Shown here: in pieces, positions 1 through 9,327 of the stretch
Position numbering within the stretch: position 1 is the stretch's first letter
How the letters are laid out: every line of letters begins with the position of its first letter
Source of the DNA: Dongia mobilis
GTDB lineage: Bacteria > Pseudomonadota > Alphaproteobacteria > Dongiales > Dongiaceae
Assembly: GCF_945906275.1 (NCBI RefSeq)
Contig: NZ_CAMDRA010000004.1
Span: 1 to 52,912, forward strand
DNA: 52,912 nucleotides
Direction: 5' to 3'
The notes under the pieces: model-generated
The model's input: the letters and a program-made list of their open reading frames with translations, nothing else
The model's database searches: none
What the model was told of the DNA's origin: nothing
Translations under genes and position numbers: made by a program

Positions 1-170
1 CACAGCGCTGCCGACGCCAGATCAGACAGCCCGAGCGCGTCATCCAGCTCGCGCATTACCAGCAGACCGCCATCGGAACTGAGCTGCGTGCCGCGAAATT
101 CCAGACGCACCCGACGGTCGAAATCCACCCGATCACCCCGCTGGGAACCAGCACCCTCTGGGTGATCCAT
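1..170 (-). CDS. IS1380-family transposase, N-terminal part (cut by window edge)
   Basis: The minus strand is open from an ATG at 168-170 to the window edge (56 codons, no stop). The translation carries the motif GTQLSSDGGLLVMRELDDAL, at about residues 26-45. This is the recognisable N-terminal signature of IS1380-family DDE transposases, which act in cut-and-paste movement of their element. The rest of the protein and the far end of the element are outside the window. The 200 bases between this start and the next gene (171-370) are AT-richer than the surroundings and should hold the element's near end. I could not identify a terminal inverted repeat or target duplication with confidence. Confidence 0.8.
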   Translation of the reverse strand, partial: MDHPEGAGSQRGDRVDFDRRVRLEFRGTQLSSDGGLLVMRELDDALGLSDLASAAL

Positions 171-370
171 GAAACGCGCCCCTAGAAGCCAACAACATCA
201 TGATTTATATAGAAAATACTACATTCAGGACAGAGAAATCAGCCGATTACTTGGGGAATGCAGGATAATAGATCTCGGTACCGTCCTTGGTTCTGATCGT
301 GCTCATCGCATGCTTCCCTTATTTCTTTTGTTCGATGGGATCGTCGGCGCCGAAATGGCGTGGCGGAACC

Positions 371-931
371 TTAGGCCGCCTTCAGAGTAGTGTTGATGAC
401 ATCCGCCGTCGATACGACCTTGGCATAGGAGCCGAGTGCCGACATGAAGGATGCGTGCACCTGGGCTGCCGGCACCGCGATACCGTTGAAATCCGCATCG
501 CGTGTCGCACAGGAATCATGCGCCAGTGTCACCTTGTAGCCGAAATCGGCGGCGGCACGCGTCGCCGCATCGACGCACATGTGACTCATGGCCCCGCAGA
601 CGATGAGGTCTTTAACGCCGGCCGCATCGAGCTTGGCCTTGAGGTCGGTACCGAGGAAGGCGTTGACCTCGTTCTTCACGACAATGGCCTCGCCGGCAAT
701 TGGCGTCACCTTGGCATGGATCTCGGCACCGGCCGTGCCTTTGGTGAAGAAGGGGGAGTCGGCTTCTTCCATGATGTGCTGCACGTGGAAGACCGGATGG
801 CCGGCGGCGCGGGCGGCGGCGATGAGCTTCGCTACATTGTCGCTGGCCTTGTCCATATCGCTGAGGGCCCAGCGGCCGCCGGGGAAGTAGTCGTTCTGCA
901 CGTCGACGACGAGAAGGCCGCTTTTGCTCAT
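371..931 (-). CDS. Isochorismatase-family cysteine hydrolase (nicotinamidase-like)
   Basis: A 186-residue cytoplasmic alpha/beta hydrolase of the isochorismatase/nicotinamidase superfamily. The expected catalytic triad is visible as Asp10 (LVVDVQNDYF), Lys86 (VVKNEVNAF) and Cys119 (GAMSHMCVDAATR). The cis-peptide region GAMSHMC is also typical. The start at 931 is preceded by AGGAGC at good spacing; an upstream in-frame ATG would add 52 residues without family resemblance. The substrate cannot be read from sequence: nicotinamide, isochorismate, ureidoacrylate and other amides are all handled by this fold. It is divergent from a GlxA/AraC-type regulator with 109 bases between the two starts, so that protein may control it. 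Confidence 0.9.
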   Translation of the reverse strand: MSKSGLLVVDVQNDYFPGGRWALSDMDKASDNVAKLIAAARAAGHPVFHVQHIMEEADSPFFTKGTAGAEIHAKVTPIAGEAIVVKNEVNAFLGTDLKAKLDAAGVKDLIVCGAMSHMCVDAATRAAADFGYKVTLAHDSCATRDADFNGIAVPAAQVHASFMSALGSYAKVVSTADVINTTLKAA

Positions 932-1040
932 GTCGGATAGCTCCTGATCTGGGTGGTTGCATTTCGATGTGGTTTTTTTAGCCGGACCTGCCCATCCTGC
1001 CCATTGGCGGAACTGACATAGATCAGGCTGAAACTGACAA

Positions 1041-2036
1041 ATGACAACCCCAGTGACATCTCGGGCCAGATTCATCGATATCGGCATCCTCGCTTATCCG
1101 GGCGCGCAGGCGGCGGCGCTGCATGGTCTCACCGACATGTTCCTCACCGCCAACCGGCTTTGCGCCGAGGAAGGGCTTCGCGGCGTGCCCACCTTGCGGG
1201 TGAGCCATTGGGCCCAGGGAGCTGAAGGCCGGGTCACCCGAGGTTTCACCGCACCCGACGCCATACCCAAATTGCTCGACGTGCTCATTCTGCCGCCCTG
1301 CCTCGGCGATCCGATCTGGACCGCGCAAGGGGCGCCGCTGCTGCGCTTCCTGAAACACCAGCATGGCAAAGGCGCGGTCATGTCCTCGGTCTGCGCCGGC
1401 GCCTTCCTGCCGGCCGAAGCTGGGCTCCTCGACGGGCACGCGGCCACCACGCACTGGTCGCTGGCCGAGGAACTCCAGGCCCGCTTCCCCGAGATCGCGG
1501 TCGATGGCGACAAGCTGCTGATCGAGGATGGCGATATCATCACCGCGGGCGGGGTCATGGCCTGGGTGGAACTGGGGCTCAAGATCATCGAACGCTTCAT
1601 CAGCCCGGCCATCGTGCTCAGCGTCGCACGCTTCTTCCTGGTGGATGCGGCGGGGCGCGAGCAGCGTTTCTACTCCGCCGTCAGCCCGAAGTTCTCCCAT
1701 GGCGACACGGCAATCCTCAAAGTGCAGCATTGGCTGCAGCGCCATGCGGCGGAGAAGCTGACCCTGCCGCAGATGGCCGCTCAGGCGAAACTGGGTGAGC
1801 GCACGTTCCTGCGCCGCTTTCAGAAGGCCACGGGTTTCAATCCCACTCGCTATCTGCAGCTTCTGCGCATCGCCAAGGCTCGCGAGATGCTGGAACTCAC
1901 CAACCACAAGATCGACCAGATCGCCTGGCGCGTCGGCTATGAAGACGCCGGCGCCTTCACCAAGGTCTTCCAGGCCAGCATGGGCCTGACGCCCAGCGAC
2001 TATCGCCGGCGGTTCAGCGTAGGAGCGGGATCGTAG
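1041..2036 (+). CDS. GlxA-family transcriptional regulator (DJ-1/PfpI domain plus AraC HTH)
   Basis: A 331-residue regulator with two domains. Residues about 8-185 form a DJ-1/PfpI-like amidotransferase fold, with the elbow motif SVCAGAFLPAEAGLL containing the conserved Cys and a downstream ATTHW. Residues about 225-325 form a double helix-turn-helix AraC domain (LGERTFLRRFQKATGFNPT, then the second helix around IAWRVGYEDAGAFTKVF). Length matches the GlxA family. Proteins of this kind usually sense a nitrogenous or quaternary-amine metabolite and activate a divergent catabolic gene. The divergently placed isochorismatase-type hydrolase is the likely target. The effector is unknown. Confidence 0.9.
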   Translation: MTTPVTSRARFIDIGILAYPGAQAAALHGLTDMFLTANRLCAEEGLRGVPTLRVSHWAQGAEGRVTRGFTAPDAIPKLLDVLILPPCLGDPIWTAQGAPLLRFLKHQHGKGAVMSSVCAGAFLPAEAGLLDGHAATTHWSLAEELQARFPEIAVDGDKLLIEDGDIITAGGVMAWVELGLKIIERFISPAIVLSVARFFLVDAAGREQRFYSAVSPKFSHGDTAILKVQHWLQRHAAEKLTLPQMAAQAKLGERTFLRRFQKATGFNPTRYLQLLRIAKAREMLELTNHKIDQIAWRVGYEDAGAFTKVFQASMGLTPSDYRRRFSVGAGS

Positions 2037-2060
2037 ACAACAATCCAGCCTTCCCTCCCT

Positions 2061-2151
2061 TGTCATCCCCCGCGAAAGCGGGGGATCCATGATGGATGCC
2101 CCGGTCCCGCCGACGAATGTCGGCATTCGCCGACAGGGCCGGGGCATGACA
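2061..2151. repeat. Composite palindromic repeat between glxA-like gene and hslU
   Basis: Two hairpins fill the gap between convergent genes. The first has arms CCCCCGC/GCGGGGG. The second has outer arms ATGCCCCGG/CCGGGGCAT enclosing CGACGAATGTCGG with a following inverted half. The inner palindrome recurs at 26370, 27361 and 51833. It may double as a bidirectional terminator, but there is no clear U-tract. Confidence 0.7.
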
Positions 2152-2165
2152 AATAAGGAAGCGCC

Positions 2166-3545
2166 CTACAGAATGAACTTCGAAAGGTCCGTGTTCTTGG
2201 CGAGCGGGGCCACGCGGTCGCGGACATAAGCGCCGTCGATGGTGATGGTCTTGCCGGTCATCTCGGAGGCGGTGAAGCTCACTTCCTCCAGCAACCGTTC
2301 CAGCACCGTGTGCAGGCGTCGGGCGCCGATGTTTTCGACCGAGGCGTTGATGTCGGTGGCAAGGTCGGCCAGCGCATCGATCGCATCGTCGGTGAAATCG
2401 AGCGTCACACCTTCGGTGCCGAGCAGCGCCACATATTGCTTGATGAGGCTGGCTTCCGGTTCGGTGAGGATGCGGCGCAGATCTTCGCGGGTGAGCGCAT
2501 CAAGCTCGACGCGGATGGGGAGGCGGCCCTGCAATTCCGGCAGCAGGTCGCTGGGCTTCGCCACATGGAAAGCACCCGAGGCGATGAACAGGATATGGTC
2601 GGTCTTGACCGGACCATATTTCGTCGCGACCTGTGTGCCTTCGATCAGCGGCAGCAGATCGCGCTGCACACCTTCGCGGCTGACATCGGCCCCCGCCCGT
2701 TCTGAACGGGCACAAATCTTGTCGATCTCATCCAGGAACACGATGCCGTTCTGCTCGACCGCACGGATCGCTTCCGCCGTGACCTTCTCCTGGTCGAGGA
2801 GCTTGTCGGCTTCTTCCGACAGCAGGACTTCGTAGGAGTCGGACACGTTCATGCGCCGCGTCTTGGTGCGGCCACCCATGACATTGCCGAGCATCTCGTT
2901 CAGATTGATCATGCCCATCGAGGCGCCGGGCATGCCGGGGATATCGATGGTCGGCATGGAAGCCGCACCGCTATCCTTCACATTGAGTTCGATCTCCTTG
3001 TCGTCGAGCTCGCCCGCGCGCAGCATGCGGCGGAACTTGGCGCGGGTCTCAGCACCCGACCCTTCGCCGACCAGCGCATCGAGGACACGTTCCTCGGCCA
3101 GGGTTTCCGCTTTCGCGCGGACCTGGCGGCGCATCTTGTCCTTCGACATGGCAATCGCGATCTCGATGAGGTCGCGGATGATCTGCTCGACATCGCGCCC
3201 GACATAGCCGACTTCCGTGAACTTGGTCGCCTCCACCTTCAGGAACGGCGCCTGGGCGAGCTTGGCGAGGCGCCGCGCAATCTCGGTCTTGCCGACACCG
3301 GTCGGCCCGATCATGAGGATGTTCTTGGGGCTCACTTCCTCGCGCATGCCCGGATCGAGCTGCTGCCTGCGCCAGCGGTTGCGCAAGGCGATGGCGACCG
3401 CGCGTTTGGCGTCGTTCTGGCCGACGATGAACCGGTCGAGTTCCGAGACGATCTCGCGCGGTGTCAGCGATGAGGTCACCAGGGGTTCTTCGGCCTTGGC
3501 GGATGGCTTGCGACCGGCGTTCTGGGCAGTGTTTGAATCGGGCAT
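2166..3545 (-). CDS. hslU: HslU, ATPase subunit of the HslVU protease
   Basis: A 459-residue AAA+ unfoldase that feeds substrates to the HslV peptidase in the cytoplasm. Walker A (GPTGVGKT, residues 80-87), the adjoining [20 protein letters not shown] pore segment, Walker B ([12 protein letters not shown]), sensor and C-terminal residues ending DLSKFIL are all present. The C-terminal tail is the part that docks into HslV. The first 25 or so residues before the conserved LTPREIV are an Ala/Lys-rich extension not seen in the shortest homologues. It lies four bases downstream of hslV and is certainly co-transcribed with it. Confidence 0.98.
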   Translation of the reverse strand: MPDSNTAQNAGRKPSAKAEEPLVTSSLTPREIVSELDRFIVGQNDAKRAVAIALRNRWRRQQLDPGMREEVSPKNILMIGPTGVGKTEIARRLAKLAQAPFLKVEATKFTEVGYVGRDVEQIIRDLIEIAIAMSKDKMRRQVRAKAETLAEERVLDALVGEGSGAETRAKFRRMLRAGELDDKEIELNVKDSGAASMPTIDIPGMPGASMGMINLNEMLGNVMGGRTKTRRMNVSDSYEVLLSEEADKLLDQEKVTAEAIRAVEQNGIVFLDEIDKICARSERAGADVSREGVQRDLLPLIEGTQVATKYGPVKTDHILFIASGAFHVAKPSDLLPELQGRLPIRVELDALTREDLRRILTEPEASLIKQYVALLGTEGVTLDFTDDAIDALADLATDINASVENIGARRLHTVLERLLEEVSFTASEMTGKTITIDGAYVRDRVAPLAKNTDLSKFIL

Positions 3546-3549
3546 CGGT

Positions 3550-4128
3550 TTACAGCTTTTCGATCATGACATTGTGGTTGGTATAGATGCAGATATCGCC
3601 GGCGATCTTCATCGCGCGCCGGGCGATCGTCTCGGCATCCAGCCCCTCGATATCGATGAGGGCGCGGGCGGCCGCCAGGGCATAGGCGCCGCCCGAGCCA
3701 ATGCCGATGAGCCCGTCTTCCGGTTCCAGCACATCGCCGGTGCCGGTCAGGATCAGGCTGACGCTGGGGTCGGCCACCGCCATCATGGCTTCCAGGCGTC
3801 GCAGATAGCGGTCGGTCCGCCAGTCCTTGGCCAGTTCCACGCAGGCGCGGGCCAATTGGGCCGGATACTGCTCCAGTTTCGCTTCCAGCCGCTCGAAGAG
3901 GGTGAGGGCGTCGGCGGTCGCCCCGGCAAAGCCGGCGATCACCTGGCCCTTCCCCAGCCGGCGCAGCTTCTTGGCGTTGGATTTCATCACCGTCGGCCCC
4001 ACGGTCACCTGACCGTCGCCGGCCAGGACCACCTCGGCCCCCTTGCGCACGAGCAGGATGGTGGTGCCATGCCAGGGAGCCATCCCATGCATCAGGGGGC
4101 CGTGTTTGTCGTTCTCATCACGCGACAT
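3550..4128 (-). CDS. hslV: HslV, threonine peptidase subunit of the HslVU protease
   Basis: A 192-residue proteasome-beta-like peptidase that forms the double hexameric core of the heat-shock protease HslVU. The catalytic N-terminal threonine is expected to be Thr22 in [11 protein letters not shown], so about 21 residues must be removed by maturation, as in other alphaproteobacteria. GDGQVT, the Gly-rich [14 protein letters not shown] segment and the C-terminal NHNVMIEKL are family-typical. It is first in the hslVU operon and lies behind a heat-shock-like promoter. Confidence 0.98.
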   Translation of the reverse strand: MSRDENDKHGPLMHGMAPWHGTTILLVRKGAEVVLAGDGQVTVGPTVMKSNAKKLRRLGKGQVIAGFAGATADALTLFERLEAKLEQYPAQLARACVELAKDWRTDRYLRRLEAMMAVADPSVSLILTGTGDVLEPEDGLIGIGSGGAYALAAARALIDIEGLDAETIARRAMKIAGDICIYTNHNVMIEKL

Positions 4129-4203
4129 GAAGATTCCTCAAAAGGCCCGGGGATGCCCGGGGATGATGGTCGGGGGCGGGCCGGCTGAATGGGCTACCCC
4201 GGG

Positions 4204-4232
4204 AGATAGGTTAACGTTTGGCGGCAATCAAG
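4204..4232 (-). promoter_or_regulatory. Probable RpoH (sigma-32) promoter of hslVU
   Basis: On the minus strand the sequence reads CTTG, 18 bases, then CCTATCT. This fits the alphaproteobacterial heat-shock consensus CTTG-N17/18-CYTATNT. The -10-like part lies about 75 bases upstream of the hslV start, and hslVU is a classic RpoH target. This is a consensus match only; no start site has been mapped. Confidence 0.6.
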
Positions 4233-4350
4233 CCCGCAATCCGGGACCGTGCCGGCCGCCCGAAGGCGTCTAACCACTGGCCAGAACGGCTCATCGCTGC
4301 TAAGAACCCGGCAGTTAAGGCCTTTTTACCCAAGCGGGCAGGAATTCGTG

Positions 4351-4977
4351 ATGCGTATTGGCAAGAACGAGCGCAGGACCAAGGAAACCGAGATCGCCGT
4401 CGAGGTCAATCTCGACGGTCAGGGACGGTCGGAGATTTCGACCGGCATCGGCTTTCTCGACCATATGCTGGACCAGCTCGCGCGCCATTCGCTGATGGAC
4501 ATCAAGGTCCGCGCCAAGGGCGACCTCCATATCGACTATCACCACACGACCGAGGATACCGGCATCGCGCTGGGCCTGGCCGTTTCGGAAGCTTTGGGCG
4601 AGCGCGTCGGTATCAACCGCTATGGCGAAGCGACCATCCCGATGGATGAGACGCTGACCCGCGTCGCCCTCGACGCCTCGAACCGCGCCTATCTCATCTG
4701 GAAGGTGACTTTCAGCCGCGACAAACTGGGCGAGATGGATACCGAGTTGTTCAAGGAATGGTTCCAGGCCTTCGCGCAGAATGCCGGCCTCACCCTCCAT
4801 GTTGAAAACCTCTATGGCGAGAACAACCACCATATCGTCGAAAGCTGCTTCAAGGCCCTGGCGCGAGCGCTCCGCCATGCCATCGAGATCGATCCACGCA
4901 AGTCGGATTCGGTCCCGTCGACCAAAGGCACACTGAGCGGAAGCCTTGGGGTCGCCTCACGCGCCAAGCAGTCATGA
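4351..4977 (+). CDS. hisB: Imidazoleglycerol-phosphate dehydratase HisB
   Basis: A 208-residue monofunctional IGP dehydratase, sixth step of histidine synthesis, converting imidazole glycerol phosphate to imidazole acetol phosphate. The two metal-binding HHxxED-type motifs are visible (HHTTED at residues 64-69 and NNHHIVES near 160), with the FLDHMLDQ signature near residue 35. There is no histidinol-phosphatase domain, unlike the enterobacterial fusion. The chosen ATG at 4351 follows GCAGGAAT; an in-frame upstream start adds 34 non-homologous residues. Its stop overlaps the hisH start (ATGA). It opens the his cluster, divergent from hslVU. Confidence 0.97.
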   Translation: MRIGKNERRTKETEIAVEVNLDGQGRSEISTGIGFLDHMLDQLARHSLMDIKVRAKGDLHIDYHHTTEDTGIALGLAVSEALGERVGINRYGEATIPMDETLTRVALDASNRAYLIWKVTFSRDKLGEMDTELFKEWFQAFAQNAGLTLHVENLYGENNHHIVESCFKALARALRHAIEIDPRKSDSVPSTKGTLSGSLGVASRAKQS

Positions 4978-5612
4978 CCGTCGCGGTCATCGATTACGGC
5001 GCGGGCAATCTCAGATCCGCGGCCAAGGCGCTGGCCTTTGCGGCCAGGACAACCGGCGAGGATGTCATCGTCACCGCCGATCCGCACGCCATCGCGCGCG
5101 CCGATCGCGTCGTGCTGCCTGGCGTCGGCGCCTTTGCCGAATGCAAGCGGGGCCTGGAAGCCGTGCCCGGCGTGGTGGCGGCGATGTCGGAAGCCGTGAT
5201 CGTGAAGGGGCGACCATTCCTCGGCATCTGTGTCGGCATGCAGTTGATGGCGACGGTCGGTGTCGAATATGGCGAGCATCCCGGCCTCGACTGGATCAAG
5301 GGCAGGGTAGTGAAGCTGACGCCAAACGATCCCACGCTGAAGATTCCGCAGATGGGCTGGAACGATCTCAACCTGCGCCGGCCCGATCATCCGATCTTCG
5401 CCGGGCTGAAATCGGGCGCCCATGGCTATTTCGTGCACTCCTATCATTACCTCCTCGACCGGGCGGAGGATCTGCTGGCCGATGTCGATTACGGCGGCCC
5501 GGTTGCGGCCGCCATCGGGCGCGACAATCTGGTGGGCCTGCAGTTCCATCCCGAGAAGAGCCAGGCGGTCGGCCTCGCTTTGCTCGGCAATTTTCTGCGC
5601 TGGAAGCCGTAG
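4974..5612 (+). CDS. hisH: Imidazole glycerol phosphate synthase glutaminase subunit HisH
   Basis: A 212-residue class I glutamine amidotransferase that supplies ammonia to HisF. The nucleophile is Cys86 in FLGICVGMQ, and the His/Glu pair lies in QFHPEKSQ near residue 195. DYGAGNL at the N-terminus is the usual start of the family. It overlaps hisB by four bases. Unusually, the next gene is an acetyltransferase rather than hisA. Confidence 0.97.
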   Translation: MTVAVIDYGAGNLRSAAKALAFAARTTGEDVIVTADPHAIARADRVVLPGVGAFAECKRGLEAVPGVVAAMSEAVIVKGRPFLGICVGMQLMATVGVEYGEHPGLDWIKGRVVKLTPNDPTLKIPQMGWNDLNLRRPDHPIFAGLKSGAHGYFVHSYHYLLDRAEDLLADVDYGGPVAAAIGRDNLVGLQFHPEKSQAVGLALLGNFLRWKP

Positions 5613-5629
5613 GAGCTGGGAATCGCACC

Positions 5630-6157
5630 ATGGCCGATTTGTCTATCAGCATCGTCACCGAACTGAAGCGCAGCGAACTTGAGGAGCTGTGCGATGCAAC
5701 CCAGGCCGCGATCGAGGCCGGCGGCGGCTTCGGCTGGCTGAAGCCGCCCCACCGCAACATTCTCGAAGTATTCTGGAAAGGCGTCACCCTGGTGCCCGAC
5801 CGGACGCTGTTCATCGGCAAGCTCGATGGCACGGTGGCAGGCTCGGCGCAGTTGGTGCGGCCTACGCGCAACAACGAAGCACAAAGCCATTCAGCCCATC
5901 TTACCACGTCCTTCGTGGCCCCCTGGGCGCGCGGCCATGGTCTGGCACGGCTGCTGACGGAAGCGGTCGAGACGGAAGCGCGTGTGCGCAACATCAAGGT
6001 CCTCAACCTCGATGTGCGCGAGACGCAGCAGGCGGCAATCAGCCTCTACCGGGCGCTCGGCTATCACGAGATCGGCCGGCATCCGCGCTACGCCCAGGTC
6101 GATGGGCAATATGTCGGCGGTCTCTATTTCTGGAAGTCGCTGGAAGGTACCGCATGA
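5630..6157 (+). CDS. GNAT-family N-acetyltransferase inside the his operon
   Basis: A 175-residue protein with a GNAT fold. The acetyl-CoA-binding region is around [18 protein letters not shown] (about residues 98-115), followed by the [20 protein letters not shown] segment (about residues 124-143) and GYHEIG. The start at 5630 follows AGGAGCTGGG. It lies 17 bases after hisH and overlaps hisA by four bases (ATGA), so it is translationally coupled in the his operon. The substrate is unknown. Possible roles include acetylation of an amino acid, an amine or a protein terminus. Its place suggests co-regulation with histidine synthesis, not necessarily a part in the pathway. Confidence 0.88.
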   Translation: MADLSISIVTELKRSELEELCDATQAAIEAGGGFGWLKPPHRNILEVFWKGVTLVPDRTLFIGKLDGTVAGSAQLVRPTRNNEAQSHSAHLTTSFVAPWARGHGLARLLTEAVETEARVRNIKVLNLDVRETQQAAISLYRALGYHEIGRHPRYAQVDGQYVGGLYFWKSLEGTA

Positions 6158-6903
6158 TTCTTTTTCCGGCGATCGATCTCAAGGGTGGCCAATGCGTGCG
6201 CCTCATCAAGGGCGACATGGCACAGGCAACCGTGTTCAACACCGACCCAGCCGACCAAGCCCGTCAGTTCGCCGCCGCCGGCGCTGCGTGGCTGCACCTG
6301 GTTGACCTCGACGGCGCCTTTGCCGGCGCCCCTGTGAATGAGGCAGCGGTCGAAGGCATTCTGTCAGCGACCGCCTTGCCGGTGCAGCTGGGCGGCGGCA
6401 TCCGCGACATGGGCCGCATCGAGGCCTGGCTGAAGAAGGGTGTCGCACGAATCATTCTTGGCACCGTCGCCTTGAAGGACCCCGACCTCGTGAAACAGGC
6501 CTGCAGGCGCTTTCCCGGCAAGATCGCCGTGGGCATTGACGCCAAGGGCGGCAAGGTCGCGGTCGAAGGCTGGGCGGAGACATCGGAACTGACGGCGCTC
6601 GATCTCGCGCGCCGCTTCGAAGACGCGGGTGTTGCCGCCATCATCTATACCGACATCGATCGCGACGGATTGCTGCAGGGTGTGAACGTGACGGCAACCG
6701 CGGAACTCGCCGCCTCGCTCAGCATCCCTGTCATCGCTTCCGGCGGCGTCTCCTCGCTCGATGACATCCATGCCTTGCTCGACGTTCTCGCCGCCTCGCG
6801 CGTGAAGGGCGGCGGCATTGTCGGCGTCATATCCGGCCGCGCCATCTATGACGGCCGGCTCGATTTGAAAGAAGCACTGCAGCTGCTGCGGGAGCGTGCG
6901 TGA
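6154..6903 (+). CDS. hisA: ProFAR isomerase HisA
   Basis: A 249-residue (beta/alpha)8 barrel that catalyses the Amadori rearrangement of ProFAR to PRFAR in histidine synthesis. The catalytic aspartates are expected at FPAIDLKGG (residue 8) and in IYTDIDRDG (near residue 169). The phosphate-binding loops GGGIRD and ASGGVSS are present. Start and stop overlap the flanking genes, and the ATG at 6154 is the only start that begins at the first barrel strand. Confidence 0.97.
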   Translation: MILFPAIDLKGGQCVRLIKGDMAQATVFNTDPADQARQFAAAGAAWLHLVDLDGAFAGAPVNEAAVEGILSATALPVQLGGGIRDMGRIEAWLKKGVARIILGTVALKDPDLVKQACRRFPGKIAVGIDAKGGKVAVEGWAETSELTALDLARRFEDAGVAAIIYTDIDRDGLLQGVNVTATAELAASLSIPVIASGGVSSLDDIHALLDVLAASRVKGGGIVGVISGRAIYDGRLDLKEALQLLRERA

Positions 6904-7667
6904 TGCTGAAGATGCGGGTCATACCCTGTCTCGATGTCAAGGACGGGCGCGTGGTGAAGGGTGTCAATTTCGTCAACCTCGTCGATGCCGGCGATCCGGT
7001 CGAGCAGGCCAAGCTCTATGATGCGGCCGGCGCAGACGAGCTCACCTTCCTCGACATCACCGCCAGCCATGAGAATCGCGACACGCTCTATGACGTCGTG
7101 TCGAAGACCGCCGAGGCTTGCTTCATGCCGCTCACCGTCGGTGGTGGTGTCCGCAAGTCGGAGGATATCCGCAAGCTGCTGCTGGCCGGTGCGGACAAGG
7201 TCTCGATCAACACAGCGGCGGTGAACGATCCCGATTTCGTGAAACAGGCTGCGCAGAAGTTCGGCGATCAGTGCATCGTGGTCTCGATCGACGCCAAGGA
7301 AACGTCCCCGGGCAAGTTCGAGATCTTCACCCATGGCGGCCGCAATCCGACCGGCATCGACGCCGTGGCCTTCGCGAGGCGCATGGCTGAAAACGGCGCC
7401 GGCGAATTGCTGGTGACCTCGATGGACCGGGATGGCACCAAGGCCGGCTATAACCTGGCCCTCACCCGTGCCATCGCCGATGCGGTATCAGTGCCGGTGA
7501 TTGCGTCTGGCGGTGTGGGCAGCCTCGACGATCTGGTGGCCGGCATCCGCGAGGGGCATGCGACGGCGGTCCTGGCCGCCTCGATCTTTCATTTCGGCAC
7601 GTTTACCATTGGTCAAGCAAAAGAGCATATGGTGAAAGCTGGTTTGGCCATGCGCCTGGAGCGTTGA
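6903..7667 (+). CDS. hisF: Imidazole glycerol phosphate synthase cyclase subunit HisF
   Basis: A 254-residue barrel enzyme that uses ammonia from HisH to form IGP and AICAR. The catalytic Asp residues lie in [14 protein letters not shown] and [15 protein letters not shown] and ASGGVGS are the phosphate loops. An alternative GTG one codon upstream (6900) would give a four-base overlap with hisA. ATG 6903 has better spacing from GGGAG. The C-terminus (KAGLAMRLE) is typical. HisF and HisA are homologous barrels, adjacent here as in most bacteria. Confidence 0.97.
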   Translation: MLKMRVIPCLDVKDGRVVKGVNFVNLVDAGDPVEQAKLYDAAGADELTFLDITASHENRDTLYDVVSKTAEACFMPLTVGGGVRKSEDIRKLLLAGADKVSINTAAVNDPDFVKQAAQKFGDQCIVVSIDAKETSPGKFEIFTHGGRNPTGIDAVAFARRMAENGAGELLVTSMDRDGTKAGYNLALTRAIADAVSVPVIASGGVGSLDDLVAGIREGHATAVLAASIFHFGTFTIGQAKEHMVKAGLAMRLER

Positions 7668-7696
7668 TATCACCTGGAAAGGTAAGGGTTTGCGTC

Positions 7697-8044
7697 ATGT
7701 CTGCTGATAAACTCGACGGCACCGTGCTCGATTGTCTGTTCCAGACGATCGAAAGCCGTAAGGGCGGCGACCCGACGCAATCGCATACCGCCAAGCTGTT
7801 CAGCAAAGGCACCGCCAAGATCGCGCAGAAGGTGGGCGAGGAAGCCGTCGAAGCCTTGATCGAGGCGATGCGCGGGGACAATGCGGCGCTGGTCGCCGAA
7901 TCCTCGGACCTGCTCTATCACCTGCTGGTGTTGTGGTCCGATCGCGGTGTCGATCCCGCCGATGTCTGGGCGGCGCTCAAGGCGCGCGAAGGTATTTCCG
8001 GCATTGCCGAGAAGGCCGCGCGGCGCGAAGCCAAGGGCAAATAG
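7697..8044 (+). CDS. hisE: Phosphoribosyl-ATP pyrophosphatase HisE
   Basis: A 115-residue all-alpha MazG-like pyrophosphatase that hydrolyses PR-ATP to PR-AMP, the second step of histidine synthesis. The EE..E..D metal site is visible in KVGEEAVEALIEA and ESSDLLYHLLVLW. It is a separate HisE without a HisI domain; no hisI is in the window. The ATG at 7697 was preferred to a TTG at 7664 that would overlap hisF. It ends the operon and converges on a minus-strand lipoprotein gene with only 10 bases between stops. Confidence 0.96.
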   Translation: MSADKLDGTVLDCLFQTIESRKGGDPTQSHTAKLFSKGTAKIAQKVGEEAVEALIEAMRGDNAALVAESSDLLYHLLVLWSDRGVDPADVWAALKAREGISGIAEKAARREAKGK

Positions 8045-8054
8045 CCAACGTCCT

Positions 8055-8594
8055 CTAGCTGCTGGGCACGTTGTCGGCGACGATCGGCGCTGGCAGTGAT
8101 TTCAGGCACGCATCAACGGGCTTCTTGTCGGCGCGGATCGAGCGCGCCTCGGCATAGGTAACACGGTAGCTGCCTTCGACACCCTGATAGAGGAAAAGGT
8201 CGAGCACGCAATCGCTGCCGATATACTGGTAGATGCGCCCGGCTTCTTCATCGCGAATGCGTGCCGGCGCGCCGAGGGCCGCCTGCAACTCATCCGCCGC
8301 GAGGCCCATCAGCTTGTCGGCACTTTGCCAGATCGTGGCCACCGCCGGCATCGCCGTTGCAGCCGCGACGGGGGCTGGTGGCGTTGCAGTTTCCGCTGCC
8401 GGCGCCATCACGCCATGCGCCGACTTCTTCGGCTCGTTGATGGCGCCGTTGAGCGCCACGCCCTTGCCATTCTGCGCGCAGGCGGTGAGCAACAATGTGG
8501 TGGCAAGCAGCAATGACGGGAGAGTCGTGGCGCGCGCAACCTTCAGGATTGCTGGGCGGCTGATTGATGTAAGAAATGTTTGGGAACGATACAC
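8055..8594 (-). CDS. Putative lipoprotein of unknown function
   Basis: A 179-residue protein with a lipoprotein signal: a hydrophobic stretch ending in LLLTAC with Cys39 as the probable lipidated residue. After an Ala/Pro/Thr-rich linker (about 40-85) there is a compact domain with LMGLAADELQAALGAPARI and a later SDCVLDLFLYQ segment. That pattern resembles SmpA/OmlA-like two-layer domains, but I cannot assign the family firmly. The long n-region suggests the true start may be a little downstream. It is probably an envelope protein. It is followed on the same strand by no further gene, since it converges on hisE. Confidence 0.75.
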   Translation of the reverse strand: MYRSQTFLTSISRPAILKVARATTLPSLLLATTLLLTACAQNGKGVALNGAINEPKKSAHGVMAPAAETATPPAPVAAATAMPAVATIWQSADKLMGLAADELQAALGAPARIRDEEAGRIYQYIGSDCVLDLFLYQGVEGSYRVTYAEARSIRADKKPVDACLKSLPAPIVADNVPSS

Positions 8595-8675
8595 GTTCCG
8601 CTCTCCCCCGGCACGAATCCCCGAAGCCCGCAGGTCACCCGACCGATCGGCCGGGGACCCAAAGGCAGCTAACGC

Positions 8676-9257
8676 TTAGCGGCCGTTGCCGGAAGCGGGG
8701 GGAACCGCAGCGCCGTCGGCGAGCGCTTCGATGGTACCGGAGATGACACCGCCGCGTTCGACCTCAAGCTGGCCGTAGCGGATCTTGCCGAGCACCTTGC
8801 CCGTGGCGCGGATGGTGAGGCGCTGGCGGACGATGAGGTCGCCGTCGAACCGGCCGGAAATGTCGGCGGATTCGATTTCGGCCGAGCCGCGGAATTCGCC
8901 GGAGCCGGCGATGTCCATGGCGCGGCAATCGGACAGCACGGCTTCGACCTTGCCTTCAACCACCAGGCTGTCGCAGGTGCGGATCTCGCCGTTGAGGAAA
9001 ATGTCGCGACCGACGATGAGCTTCTTCTGCTCGGCCTCGGCGGTGGTGCGCTGGGCGGGGCTGGTGCTGCTGCCGGAGGGACGCGGCGCAAAGGCGCTCA
9101 TGTCCGGGCTGCGGCGGGCGATATCGGGATTCATCGCCGGACGGGCCGGCGCCGAGGCGGCTGCCGCATCGGGCTTTGCATAATTCTTGCTGTCGCCATC
9201 GGCCGGGCTCGCTGTCGAACCATGGGTCGGTTGTTCGTCTTTCTTTTTGCCAAACAT
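8676..9257 (-). CDS. Bactofilin (polymer-forming cytoskeletal protein)
   Basis: A 193-residue protein with a disordered, Ala/Pro/Ser-rich N-terminal half (residues 1-75) and a bactofilin (DUF583) right-handed beta-helix core from about 77 to 180. It shows the repeating short-turn pattern of LIVGRDIFLNGEI, LVVEGKVEAVL, FRGSAEIES, GRFDGDLIVRQ and GKVLGKIRY. Bactofilins polymerise without nucleotide and act in cell shape, stalk or polar structure formation at the inner membrane face. Its neighbours on the same strand are an upstream membrane protein and a downstream lipoprotein, so the three may form an envelope unit. Confidence 0.9.
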   Translation of the reverse strand: MFGKKKDEQPTHGSTASPADGDSKNYAKPDAAAASAPARPAMNPDIARRSPDMSAFAPRPSGSSTSPAQRTTAEAEQKKLIVGRDIFLNGEIRTCDSLVVEGKVEAVLSDCRAMDIAGSGEFRGSAEIESADISGRFDGDLIVRQRLTIRATGKVLGKIRYGQLEVERGGVISGTIEALADGAAVPPASGNGR

Positions 9258-9327
9258 GCGGCGCTGGTCCCTAGCCTGAAACTTGAGAAAATGATCCCCG
9301 GAAGTTGCGCGCGCCGTCCCCGAACGC

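Noticed and set aside
181-194. CCTAGAAGCCAACA as the terminal repeat of the IS1380 element
   Set aside because: The CCTAGA start resembles some IS1380-family ends, but it faces away from the transposase and no partner end is visible.
287-940. Long open frame of about 217 codons opposite the isochorismatase gene
   Set aside because: It is antisense to a gene with a clear catalytic triad and a ribosome site; its composition is that of a GC-rich shadow frame.
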